Under the pieces are notes generated by a model. That model did not search any database. It was not told the DNA's origin and saw nothing but the letters and a program-made list of their open reading frames with translations. From Heterodera schachtii (taxonomy: Eukaryota; Nematoda; Chromadorea; Rhabditida; Heteroderidae), in NCBI GenBank assembly GCA_023374025.1, contig SIJG01000018.1, forward strand, positions 1,023,947 to 1,087,946: a stretch of DNA of 64,000 nt, given 5' to 3'. Each line of letters opens with the position of its first letter. The stretch's first letter is position 1. This document shows, piece by piece, positions 25,216 through 35,629 of the stretch. Position numbers and translations under genes: made by a program.

Positions 25216-26524
25216 TTCTAAAATGAATTATATGTATATACATAATGTAAATATTCAAAAATGCGGAAGAAGCGCGGGAGGAGGGGGAGGGCGGGGGAGG
25301 CGAAGGATGGGATATAATCCGAGGATGTGCTTCTTCAGTGCATGTGCCGTTGGTGAAGCCAATTTTTGGCCGGTGATTTATTGACTGGCATGGAATGAAA
25401 GAGCAGAAACGGAAGAATGGGCAAAAATAATATAAAAAGAGGAAAAAGAAAGGGGGAGAAAAGCATTGGAGGAAACAGTGACAAAGAGGGAAAGGGGGGA
25501 AAAGAGGGAAAGGGGGAAAAAGAGGAAAGGGGGGAAAAGAGGAAAGGGGGGAAAAGAGGAAAGGGGGAAAAAGAGGAAAGGGGGGGGGGGGAAGGGCACT
25601 CCCCGCGGGCATTGGCCTTAGGGAAATGAGAGAAATGAAAAATGGGTAATGCCTTCAGCAAAGTGACGGTCGACGACCGACGAGCAGCAACAGCAGGAGA
25701 AGAGGAAAAGCGGGGGGGGGGGGGGGCACTTTCAAAAGCAATTGACGTTCAGCAGAGGGGAGACGAGGGGGAAGGCAGAAGAGACGGAAAAGCGACCAAA
25801 AACGGATGGAGAGAAAGAGGGGGAGGGGGGGGGGCAAGGGGCGGATGACCGGCAAAATTGGCAATTAATTAAGGATTGCCAAAATGATTGTGCCCCTGGG
25901 AGTCATTTCAATGAAAATGCAAAAAGCCAAATATTTTTGTGAAATAAAAATGGATTGATGGGAAAAGCGGTGAATAGAAAATGAGCAGAGGCCCGAAAAA
26001 ACAATTCGTTTGCCGAAGACGGAAAAAAGAAATTGCAATGGAGCGAAGAGAGAAAGAAACGCAGGAGAGAGGCAATTAAGCACAACGGAATGGGCTGTTT
26101 TGCCAAGCCGAGAAATAAAAATGGCCAAATGAGTTTTTGAGAAAAGGCGTGAATCGATTCTCGAAGGAATTCGACGGGGCGGGGGAGGGAAAATAAAGGG
26201 GGGGGGGACGGCACGGAATGAAAAAGGAAAGCATTAAAAAGGAGGGGAACGGAGACGGAGGAGAGAGGAGGGGGGGGGGGATAATCTCATCTCGGGCGAT
26301 ATTATGTAATTTGATGTCTGGATTTTGAAGGACCAGAAGCGAAGAATGGAAAAGGAAGCAGAAGGAACGGAGAAGCCAAAATAGAACGAATGGATTTAAG
26401 GGCCTATTGAAAGGCCAAAATGAGCATATTTTAAAGCAAATAAATCACTGGGAAAGGAAAGAGAGGCCAAAATATAATCAAATTAATTAAATTAAAAAAT
26501 TAAATGGATTTCATCAAATAAATT
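25216..26524. other. Intergenic purine-rich DNA
   Basis: No gene supported. A GA-rich tandem array with unit AAAAGAGGAAAGGGGGG (25490-25590) and several G runs (25580, 25712, 25828, 26200, 26270). Confidence 0.4.
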
Positions 26525-29020
26525 TTAAGCAAAATCGAAAGTTTCTCTGCCAAGTGTTTGCAGTGCCGTCGCGATGGATTCCAATGCCATCAGTGCGTCC
26601 CCCGCGTTTGTCTCCCCCTCTTCGTGCCATTTGTCGTCCGCCTTTGTGTAGAACATTCGGATGAACTCGAAAATGACTCCGTTTGTCCACCCAAAGCCCG
26701 ACTGTGCCGGATACTCTCCCCCAAAGCCGGGTTGGCCGTTGTCAAAGCGTACGTCGTACTTTTCCCAAATTTGGGAGGGCTTAACATGGCTTATTTAATT
26801 TTAGAAAATAATGGAGCCGACTCTGCTTGCTTATTCTTTAGTTAAGCGTACTTTCGCCTCTTTTCGAGTAAATAATCCGTTGTAAGTCGTTGTGAGAAAT
26901 GCTTCGGCAATTTTTCGAGCAATTCCGGCAGCTTCGCCCGACACATTTTGGCACTTGAGCAGACTCATCACCACCAAATGTTGTTGTGGAGCCCATCCGT
27001 TCGGAAAGTCCCACTGCTCGTTGGAGTTCCGTTCCAACGACGATGGCACTCCGCCTTGGGAAGAGAGGAAATGACTTACGCAAGAGCAAAGGGTCAATTT
27101 GCAGGGGCCTATTTCAATTCCGTCGTTTCGACCATTTGTCTGATCATTTGACCCTTTGTCTGTCCCGTATGAATTGGTCCAATCGCTGCTCATCCCCGCC
27201 GCTTTACCTTTGAATCCAATTGCTCCGCTCCTCTTCAAATATTCCACCACTTTTTGGCACTTTTCCCCCGTCCCTTTTCCTTCGTTCTTCAATAACATTG
27301 GATAAATGTTGCTCGGATAAAACTTTTTCCTCAGTTTTCTCTCCGTCAGGTCAAAATCGAACCACACGCCCTCTTTGGCATCCCAAAATGTTCTGTCAAT
27401 GTGTGCCGTAATTGCTTCGGCCATCATCTTTGTTTTTCCATGCCTTTCTGTGATTAAATCGTTCACTTTGTCCCCAAGTGCCGTGCCGTTCTCCTTACCC
27501 GTGCTCCTTCAGTTCCTCGTCATACAGTTTGGCCAACGTTTGGTAGTTCAGTGCCATGAACACGTTCAAGTCGACGGGCAGCACTTCGCTGGTGGCGATG
27601 GCCGTCCTTCGCATTGCCTTCGATTCGGTGCCCCATTTGTACCAACGCGAGCTGAAGTCGAGGCCCGACTCGCACGCACTCGCCGTGGAAGACCTTTTGC
27701 GCTTTTGCAAATGCCTTCTCACATTGTTAGCTCACCAGAAGAAAGTCGCGTCGTCGGACTCCATGCCCAATTGGTAATCCTCCAGGAAATTCTCGGGCCG
27801 TGGGCAGTCGGTGATGGCCTTAAATGCCGCACTTTGGTCAGCTTTTTGTCCGTTTGTCTTCCGTTTTCACATTGTATCGGAAAAGCGGATGCTTTTCCCC
27901 CTTCTGCTGCACTTCCACCGTTCTGTTGGCCTCCCACCACGCCAATTCATTTTCCGCCATTGGCAAATATTCGGCCAAAAACGATTTGTTTCTCGTCACC
28001 TCATAATAATCGGAGATCATTTGGGTGAACAGCGGCGGCTGACTTCGCCGGGAAAGTCTTTGGGAGGAAAAGCGAAAAGCATAAAAAAGGGCGAAAAGTG
28101 CCAATGCTTACTGAACGTTGCCCGAGTTGGGGATGAACCCGCGGAAACGGAGCAAATGCGCGAAATTCTCAAGCATTCCGCGGGCGGTTTCGACCAAATT
28201 TGAAAAATAAAGGCCTAAAGAAAGGAATTAAATGAATTTTAATGCTGAAAAGCCTTTGAGTATCCAATAAGTGTCCCAGTAAAAATACAGCTTGAACAAC
28301 CCCCCGGGCACAAGGAATCTGTTTGGCACATGAACCACTGGAAATCTGTCCTGGTTTTGGTGGACTTCGTCAATAAATTCTCGAGATAATAAAGGCCATA
28401 TTTCGTGAAGGGCCAAGGCCAATGTTCTAAAAGTAATTTATTAATAGTTGCTATTCGTCAGTGTGTACCTCATTTTATTGCTGTAAATCTTTTGGAAATT
28501 CTGCGGATTCGGGTGCCAATCCGTCAAATTTGCTGGCTTCAAATAAGGTGAATTTGCAAAATTTTCCTCGCAAAACTGTAAGAAGTCGCCCCTTTTCACC
28601 GAATTGTTTCGTATTATCCTAAAATACACATTTGTTTTGTTCCATTTTGATTTTATTATAATACCTTTTAAAATTGGCCATAACAATCGCCGGCTCGTGC
28701 AGCAATTTTGGGCCGGGGCATTGGCCCTGGACGCCGAAATACCACGCGGAACTGATCAGAAAGCCGGAGCAGAAAATGGGGGCCAACAGACCATCGCAAA
28801 TGGAAACGGAGCAATTGGCGTGGAAAAAGTGGGCGGGAGACGGAGAAGCGGCGGGGAACGGAGGCGGAGAAGCGGCGGTGGGAAAATGCTGGCGGGAAAC
28901 GAACTGCTCGAAGCGAACGGACGGATCATCCGCAGAAGCAGCAAATGGGGACAGAGAGAGACTGAAGGGTTGGAAGAGAAAAAGCAGGAGGAGGAGAAGC
29001 ATGGCACGGAAGGCACTCAT
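26525..29020 (-). CDS. Trehalase (GH37)
   Basis: Ten exons in phase: 29020-28665, 28618-28469, 28426-28254, 28214-28112, 28057-27871, 27818-27736, 27693-27499, 27443-27133, 27054-26852 and 26758-26525, about 664 residues. A signal peptide (MLLLLLLFLFQPFSLSL) is followed by GH37 landmarks: VPGGLFKLYFYWDTYW, FAHLLRFRGFIPNSG, SGLDFSSRW with the catalytic Asp, VPSSLERNSNEQWDFPNGW, and GFGGEYPAQSGFGWTNGV with the catalytic Glu. It hydrolyses trehalose to two glucoses outside the cell or at its surface. The usual N-terminal DSKTFVD motif is not recognisable (SSAWYFGV at the corresponding place). Intron 3 (after 28254) has no possible GT and needs a GC donor. The junction at 27499/27443 is the least certain. 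Confidence 0.92.
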
Positions 29021-29464
29021 TGTAAAAGTGGCGGGAGGGGGGGGGGGTGTTGGCCATGGGTTGGCCATTGCCCCCCCCCCCCGGGGGTAAGCCAAATCGA
29101 TCAAAGCAACGACGGAACTGATAAGCAATGCGAGTTCATTAATAAAAGTGATTATCTTTGCTAATGAGCAGGGGAAGGGGACAATGTCTGCTGCTTTCTT
29201 CGCTTAGAGACAGAAAAACACCCACGGGTGAAGGAGGACAAAAATAAATAAATAAGTAAAATAGTCATGGAAAAAGTTAACAATATTTATTATTTAAATT
29301 GTAAATAGCTAACGTAAATAGCTGCTTATGAACTAAGTCAATCAACAAGTCATTATGACATTTCTCTTCTGCTTCGGCACTTTTAATGGCACTTGGCAAT
29401 TCGCTGAGTCGGCTTTTCTTTGCCATTGGCAATTGATCAATGCCTATTCATTTGATTGTGTTCA

Positions 29465-31867
29465 TTAACTCCTCGTCAGATAATACGACCAATAAAAGGC
29501 TGAAGAACAAATAAATTTACTCTCTCTGAGCAAATACAGTAAGCGTATTATCTTCACATTTATTTACCGTACCATTAAATAAAGCAAATAACGCTGGGAA
29601 AAGCCGCGCGGCGACTGCGTCCACGCGGTTGCTCAGCTCGGTGGGCGTTCGCCACTGCATATACGCTTCATCATCATCGTAGATCAAGCTCCTGGAAAGG
29701 AACAAGCAAGCGGTGAATTACTATGCCACAATTATTACATTGCATAGATTACAGTACGGTTACCTTCTGGCCCTATGCCTTAGCAAACTGTAACGCCGAC
29801 TGTACACCCTTTTGAGCAGTGATCCGCTTCTCACAACTTCGCCATTTCTAATTTGATCGTCATTTGGTGAATTATTGTTAAGTGTTGTGGTAGGGAGAGC
29901 GAGAGAATTTCGCGGTTTGGAGCTTAAAAATGAAATTTTAAAATTCACAAAAAAGGGAATTGCCTTGTCGAATGTTTGTGCGGATTGCGTCGGCTTAGCC
30001 TTTCCCGGTGAAATTTGACCATTTTGCGCTCGTGATTTTTCTCGACAAAACCGACCAAAGCAAGTTCGACCAGAGAAGAGAAAATGAAAGAGACGCATAC
30101 AAAGAACCAAAGATCAATTGCCTGCGGCAAATTTGGCCATTTTTGGAGGAATTAAAAAATAAGAGAGACTTTGACGAACGAAACGCGGGGCAAATTTTTC
30201 ACGACATTTCCGAATTGGAAAGTCAATGCCATGAGACTGAAGTGAAACAAAATGATGGAAAACGGAACGGCAAACGAACGGAGAACGAACGACCTGGACA
30301 CGCCGAGAGTGATCCGGGCGGGGAGGGCACGACTGTCCAGCCAAAAGGCGATCCAACTGACAGGGGGGGGGGATAAAACAAACCCATTTAAATCATTGGA
30401 TTAAGGTGGATTAGTCAAAATTGGTTACGGGGAGGGGGGCGGCTAACCCCCGGCTTTTTTAACGGGCGCGCCACTAAAAAAACAGGTTTAACCCAAAAAT
30501 AACTAATTGTTAATTTATTGAATATAAGAAAAACCGGTAGTCTCTACCAGTAAATAATTTATAAATTTTCTTTATTATTAAATTTTATTATTCTTCTTTT
30601 GCTTGTCACCCCAAAAAACCGCCTGTGTTTTGGAAAAGAACTTTTTGTTGTCAATCAATCAAAAATTATTGAGATTTTAAGATAGCTCAAGGCCAGAAAA
30701 TAATATTTTTTGAGTAATTTGGCCATATCTTTTAAATTAGAATGCTATATAATTTATCATGATTGCCCCATTTGAATTGGAATTGGCCCACCTGATAAAC
30801 ACGGACAAATAAGTGGGGAGGTACATTTGGAGCACATAATAACCGTAGAGGCGTTTGAAGTGAAAAGTGACTTTCAACTGATCCCAAGCGCCTGAAAAGC
30901 CCAATCCGACAAATTCAGGGTGTACGCATCACCAGCGGTGTACTCGTTCATCTCCGCCTCCCAACTCGCGTTGAAGAAGAGGAAATCGGGCATCAAAAGG
31001 TCATCCGCTGGCGGAATTGTGACGGGCGCCCATTTGTGCCAAATTAAGCGAACCGAAAATTCAGAGAAATAAGAAAGCATTGGAATGAGTAATTGAATGG
31101 CAACGAACGAACCTCCGCAATGTTGTACGAGTATGACTCGAAGATGAGCACACATTCCTGTAGAGAAACAGTAAAAGTGCCATTGGGGGAGGGGGAGGGG
31201 AGGGGACGGCACTTGCTCGTCCAAGGGGAAGCGCGACAGAGTGAAAGTGCACGGCCCACTGACGCGGACGCGATAATTCAGCCAAATGGTCCCGTTGGGG
31301 TAAATGATCAGCAAAACGTTGTTGCTGGGAGAACGATGGATTTGCGTTTGTTTGCTGTTCACGAAGCACACATTCGGTGTCCACAGCTTGGCAAAATTTA
31401 AAGTTTTAAAACAAATTAATAATTCACTTTTTCAGCGATTGAACTGTCCAAAGAAAGGTTCGATTTGCATGAAAAGTTGGAATAGTCGAGCCGAGGGTCG
31501 AGCCAAATCTGCGAGAACCAAACGTCGGCGACGAAAGAGCCCGTAATCTCGGAGATGGCCGAAATGTCCTGCGCAGCACCGTTCGTCCATTTCGGCTTCC
31601 CCCCCCCCCCCAATTGGCCACCTGTACGGTCAGCTCCACTTGAACCGTCACACTTTCATTTGATGGCACCACAGTTTTGTCATAGCCTTTCATTATGTCA
31701 GTCAACACACTTTTGCGGTGACTCGAATTGTGCACACAGTCATTGACTTTGTTGTGATTTTGCAACGAATTTGGGGGGAAATTGGACGGAGAAGTGTTGG
31801 ATTGAGCGAAAGAAGAAGCGAAGAGAATGGGCCAAAGGACGCGGCACAAAGCCAAAGCATTGGCCAT
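29465..31867 (-). CDS. Cys-loop ligand-gated anion channel subunit
   Basis: Twelve exons: 31867-31622, 31568-31428, 31386-31213, 31157-31113, 31053-30933, 30891-30792, 30356-30294, 30236-30170, 30121-30000, 29922-29764, 29691-29573 and 29499-29465, 463 residues. Signal peptide ([20 protein letters not shown]), ligand domain ([33 protein letters not shown]), Cys-loop (C-x13-[16 protein letters not shown]), M1 ([20 protein letters not shown]), the anion-type PAR before M2 ([17 protein letters not shown]), M3 ([20 protein letters not shown]), a basic loop, and M4 ending [12 protein letters not shown]. No vicinal Cys pair, so not an alpha nicotinic subunit. The motif set recalls nematode ACC/LGC/MOD-1-type chloride channels gated by acetylcholine or amines; the ligand is inferred. 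Intron 4 lacks an AG acceptor, and intron 9 uses a GC donor. Confidence 0.9.
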
Positions 31868-32098
31868 CGGCGGAGGAGTGAACGCGGAACTATTGGCACG
31901 GAGGAAACAATGGCACGGCGGCGAAACGGCAGCAGGCGAATGAGTGCATTGTTTCAAAAGACAAATTAGCCACGAAATGCGACCGATTGGCTAATTTAAT
32001 TGGTTGGACGGGAAAAGTTAGCGATGCAATTTAATTAAACTGCCAATAATTGCCTATATTGGGTGGACAAATTGGAAATGGAAACGGAGGCAAATGGC

Positions 32099-32154
<56 letters not shown>

Positions 32155-33709
32155 GGGGAGGGAGAGGGAAGCGATGATAAATAATCATAAAATGTTTTTA
32201 AAAAGGCTCGATTACTTAATTAGCCAAACGAAGAGAAAACAACGAAATGCCATAAGAGAGAAAGAGAAGGAATAGAACGGAGGAGGGGAAGAGAAGAGAA
32301 GAGAAGAGAAGAGAAGGAGGAAGGGAGTAGGAATGAAACAGAGCGGAAGAGGAGGAGGAGGAGGAGGAGGAGGAAGTGGGGAAGAGGAATAAAAGAATAA
32401 AAGGGGGAGGGGAATCTGCAGCATTGCTGAGCAATTATGGGTGGGAGGAACAGAAAATGGTCATAGGAGAAATATTTAAAAGTGATGATGAACGGCCTCT
32501 GAAAGAGACGGGACGGAAAGTGCCCGTGGGCCAACCAAACGACCCCTCCCCCGCAAAAAATGCCACTTTTATGGCTGTCCTTTCCCTTAGCAATTGGCCA
32601 ATTTACCCCCCCCCCCCCCCAAAGTGTGTATTGCATTTATTGTCCAACATCAGAACATCAGCAGACGGAAGTTTGTGGAGAAAGAGTAAAAGGAAGCGCG
32701 GGCGAAAAATGACGAACATTTCGAATCAATGGCACAAAGAGACAAAAGGAGACGAGAAAAGAAGCAAACTGTGACTTGATATATCCGAGACCGACCGGTC
32801 TTTCCCGGGTTTTAAAGGTCACGGAATTGGATTAAGAAAAACCAGCAGGACTCAGTTTCGACCTAATGAAAAACCTAATCGAGACCAAATAAGGCACTGG
32901 TAAGAATGGGGGTCCCCAAATTACACCTTTTTAATAAATAAAATTTGCTACTTTTGCTGCTAAATCTTTGAAAAAATTTAAAATTTATTTGAGGCGCCGA
33001 AGGTTTTCAAAAATTAAAAAAAATTTAATTCAGTTTGACGATATTTAAAGTAAAAAATCTAATTTGTTATTTTTTGTCTTCGTCTCGCCTCGGTTGCAAA
33101 TCGTTGTCTCGGTCCAGACTTTTCTGGCTCCAGAAAATACCGGTCTCGCTAACGCATGGAAAACATTGGCAAAGAGTTTTGGCAAGGGCAAATTTGCTTC
33201 AATTTTGAATTTAAATTGCTCATTTTTTGGTATAATCATTAGGCAGAGCAACTTTCAAGAGCATATTTAAACATTAAACATTCATCATAATTTGTCTTTT
33301 TTATCGGTTCATTTCATCTTTCCTCCCCTCCCCACACTTTTTTTCAGCCGATCTCTCCCCCCCCCTTTTCTCCCCCTTTTCTCCCATCAGTCATTCATTT
33401 TCAATTATTTCGCTTTCTTTGTCATTTTCTCATTTTCTGTTATTTGAAATTGCAATTATGTATTTACGGTTAAGGAGATGAATTTATTGCGTTTGTTAAG
33501 AAAGTGCAGCGAAGTGAAGTGAAAGGGGCGCCCATCGCTTCTCAATTCTCAGCAAACGCAAAACGCCGTCCGCCGGCGGATAATCCGTCGCATCGATTGA
33601 CCTTTCTTTCCCCGCAAAATCGCACTTTTCTCGCGCCGATCACTTCTCCCCCCCCCCGCCCCCTCCTCTGCTCATATTTTATTATTTTCAACAGATCACT
33701 TAAATACTA
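31868..33709. other. Divergent intergenic region
   Basis: Separates the channel (-) from the CRAL-TRIO gene (+), so both promoters should be here. Contains (GA)n at 32102-32155, a GAGAA array near 32290-32320, GGA repeats near 32350 and a C run at 32607. Near 32785 and 33115-33150 are related CCGGTCT/GAGACC words that might be remnants of a repeat. TTTTCAACAG just before the start codon at 33710 looks like a trans-splice acceptor. Confidence 0.45.
32102..32155. repeat. (GA)n microsatellite
   Basis: About 25 GA units in the divergent intergenic region. Confidence 0.9.
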
Positions 33710-35326
33710 ATGAGTTCAATTAGTCAAAACATTTCACCCGAAGAGATGGACAAAATCCAAACGCTTCGTGAAATGGTCAAAGATCAGGTAAATGTCGAAC
33801 GGATGAATTGTCGAAATGTCGGTTTATTTGATCAGCTGACTCCTTACTATGACACCAATTTCAATTTGTTGCGTTGGCTCCGCGGTCACAACAACAATTT
33901 TGGCGAAATTGTGCCCAAATTGAGGAACCATTTGCTGCTGAGACGCCTTTTCCATTTGGACACTTTGGCAGACGGTCATTCTTTTGTCCTTCCAATTTGT
34001 CCTTACGTGCCTTTTCCGTTTAGCTCCTCGTGATCATCCGGTGCATAAATATTGGGAGGTGTCTTCTTCCGTTTTCTTCCCCCTCCGTTCATTCCCCCTA
34101 ATTACCCCCTTAGGCTGGTTTGACCGGTGAGGCGGCATTGACCCCCGACTGTCTGGTGAACATTGAGCAGTCCGGCACCAACGATTACTGGGGCATCCTT
34201 CACGCGTTCCCAATTAATGAGGTCCTTCGAGCACGCATTTACGACTTGGAGGCCATGCTAAGAGCAGTGATGGCCAAGGAGGAGGAGACAGGTGGGGGGA
34301 GGGGGAAAAGCATTGGAAAATGCCGGGGAATACTCATTTGTCAGGGAGGAAGCACGCAGTCCTTTACGTGATGGACTTGACGGGGCTGAAGTATGACCGC
34401 AATCTGATCACTCTCTTGGCAATATAAAATTGGCCAATTTGGGGCCAATTAGCATCATTCCCTTCAGAGAGGAGCTCTCAGTGCCATTTCCGCCTTTATA
34501 ACCGAACATTACGTTGAGATGATCCACGAATTTGTGCTCGTCAATGCTCCGAGTTTTATTAGCACAATTTGGTAAGAATGCCCACTAATCGACCCATCGA
34601 TCGATCGGATATTTATGGCCAAATTAAGGACCATCGCAAAGCCATTGCTGCCCGAGAGAACACGCAACAAAGTGCAAATATTGGGCAAGTCGACTTGGCG
34701 AAGCGAAATTTTGCAAATGGCATGCGCCGAAGCATTGCCATCATTCTGGAATACTGAAGGGGAAGAGAAGGTGAACAAAGAAAAAGAAATGCCGAAAAAA
34801 GGGGAAAAGTGATTTGGAAAAGGCGGCGATTGGCATTTTGGGAGGGAGAAAAGACTGATTGGCATTCATTACTTAGTACCATTTACAGCACTTCATGGCC
34901 AATCTGAAGCGATCTCCACCAATTGACGTGTCAAATTACCACAAAAATGGTCAGCTTTCCGCCCGGCTTTTACACTTCGCTTACAATTGGCGCTGGCAAA
35001 TGCGGCACAATCGAAGTGGAAGCGGCAAAAGGGCAAACGCTTCGTTGGCAAATCGAATCGGACGGCCATTTTTCCTTTGCGGTTCACTTCAAAAGTGACG
35101 AAACTTCGCCCCGTCTCGTCTACCCACGACTGAATGTTGGTGGAAGAACAAAAACTGATCGGACAGAACGAATTGTGTGCCATTTCAGCAAATTCCCGGC
35201 CCAACTTTTGTGCCTGTCGACGACCATTTGCAATGCGACGCGACCGGCGTTTATCAGATTTGGATTTCCAACGAACACGCGTGGATACACTCGCTCAAAA
35301 TGCGTTACCGAATCAGCAAAGAATGA
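33710..35326 (+). CDS. SEC14-like CRAL-TRIO/GOLD protein
   Basis: Exons 33710-33974, 34024-34058, 34114-34291, 34345-34418, 34468-34571, 34629-34770, about 34876/34888 to 35135 and 35189-35326. CRAL-TRIO N-helix (PYYDTNFNLLRWLRGH), lipid-binding core (HAVLYVMDLTGLKYDRN, ITEHYVEMIHEFVLVNAPSF, ISTIWTIAKPLLPERTRNKV), then a GOLD domain (VEAAKGQTLRWQIESDGHF, VYPRLNQIPGPTFVPVDD, GVYQIWISNEHAWIHSLKM). Proteins of this type bind phosphoinositides or other hydrophobic ligands and work in membrane traffic or signalling. The intron after 34418 has a GC donor. Around 34925-34960 the frame changes between the linker and the GOLD domain without an obvious normal-sized intron; a 25-nt intron or an indel would solve it. 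The gene converges on the DEG/ENaC gene. Confidence 0.88.
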
Positions 35327-35349
35327 GAGAATAAAGGAAGGGGGGAGGG

Positions 35350-35434
35350 AGACGAAAAGCATTGACCGAAGGATAAGCATTGACCCGAGGGAGACGAAAA
35401 GCATTGACCAAAGGAAAAGCATTGACCCGAGGGA
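35350..35434. repeat. Two-copy 42-bp tandem repeat
   Basis: Unit GGAGACGAAAAGCATTGACC followed by AAGGA(T/A)AAGCATTGACCCGAG occurs twice just after the CRAL-TRIO stop codon; the half-unit AAGCATTGACC appears four times. Confidence 0.8.
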
Positions 35435-35629
35435 GGGGGGAGTGTTGGCAATGTGTCATTACAAAATCATTGTTTGTTGCACACTTTCTCACATGGATTT
35501 ACTGCATATTGAACAGTTTATTATTATATTTATTTCTACTGAATTAAATGTGACAGCAAATGATTTGTTGGATTATTAATAATTATGAATAATGCTGAAA
35601 ATGTTTTCTTTCGTTTAGTTTTTTGCTTT

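Noticed and set aside
31555..31969. Plus-strand ORFs over the channel's first exons
   Set aside because: Shadows of the minus-strand coding exons, which have full family support.
32775..33150. Transposon ends suggested by CCGGTCT/GAGACC words
   Set aside because: The words do not form consistent inverted termini or target duplications.
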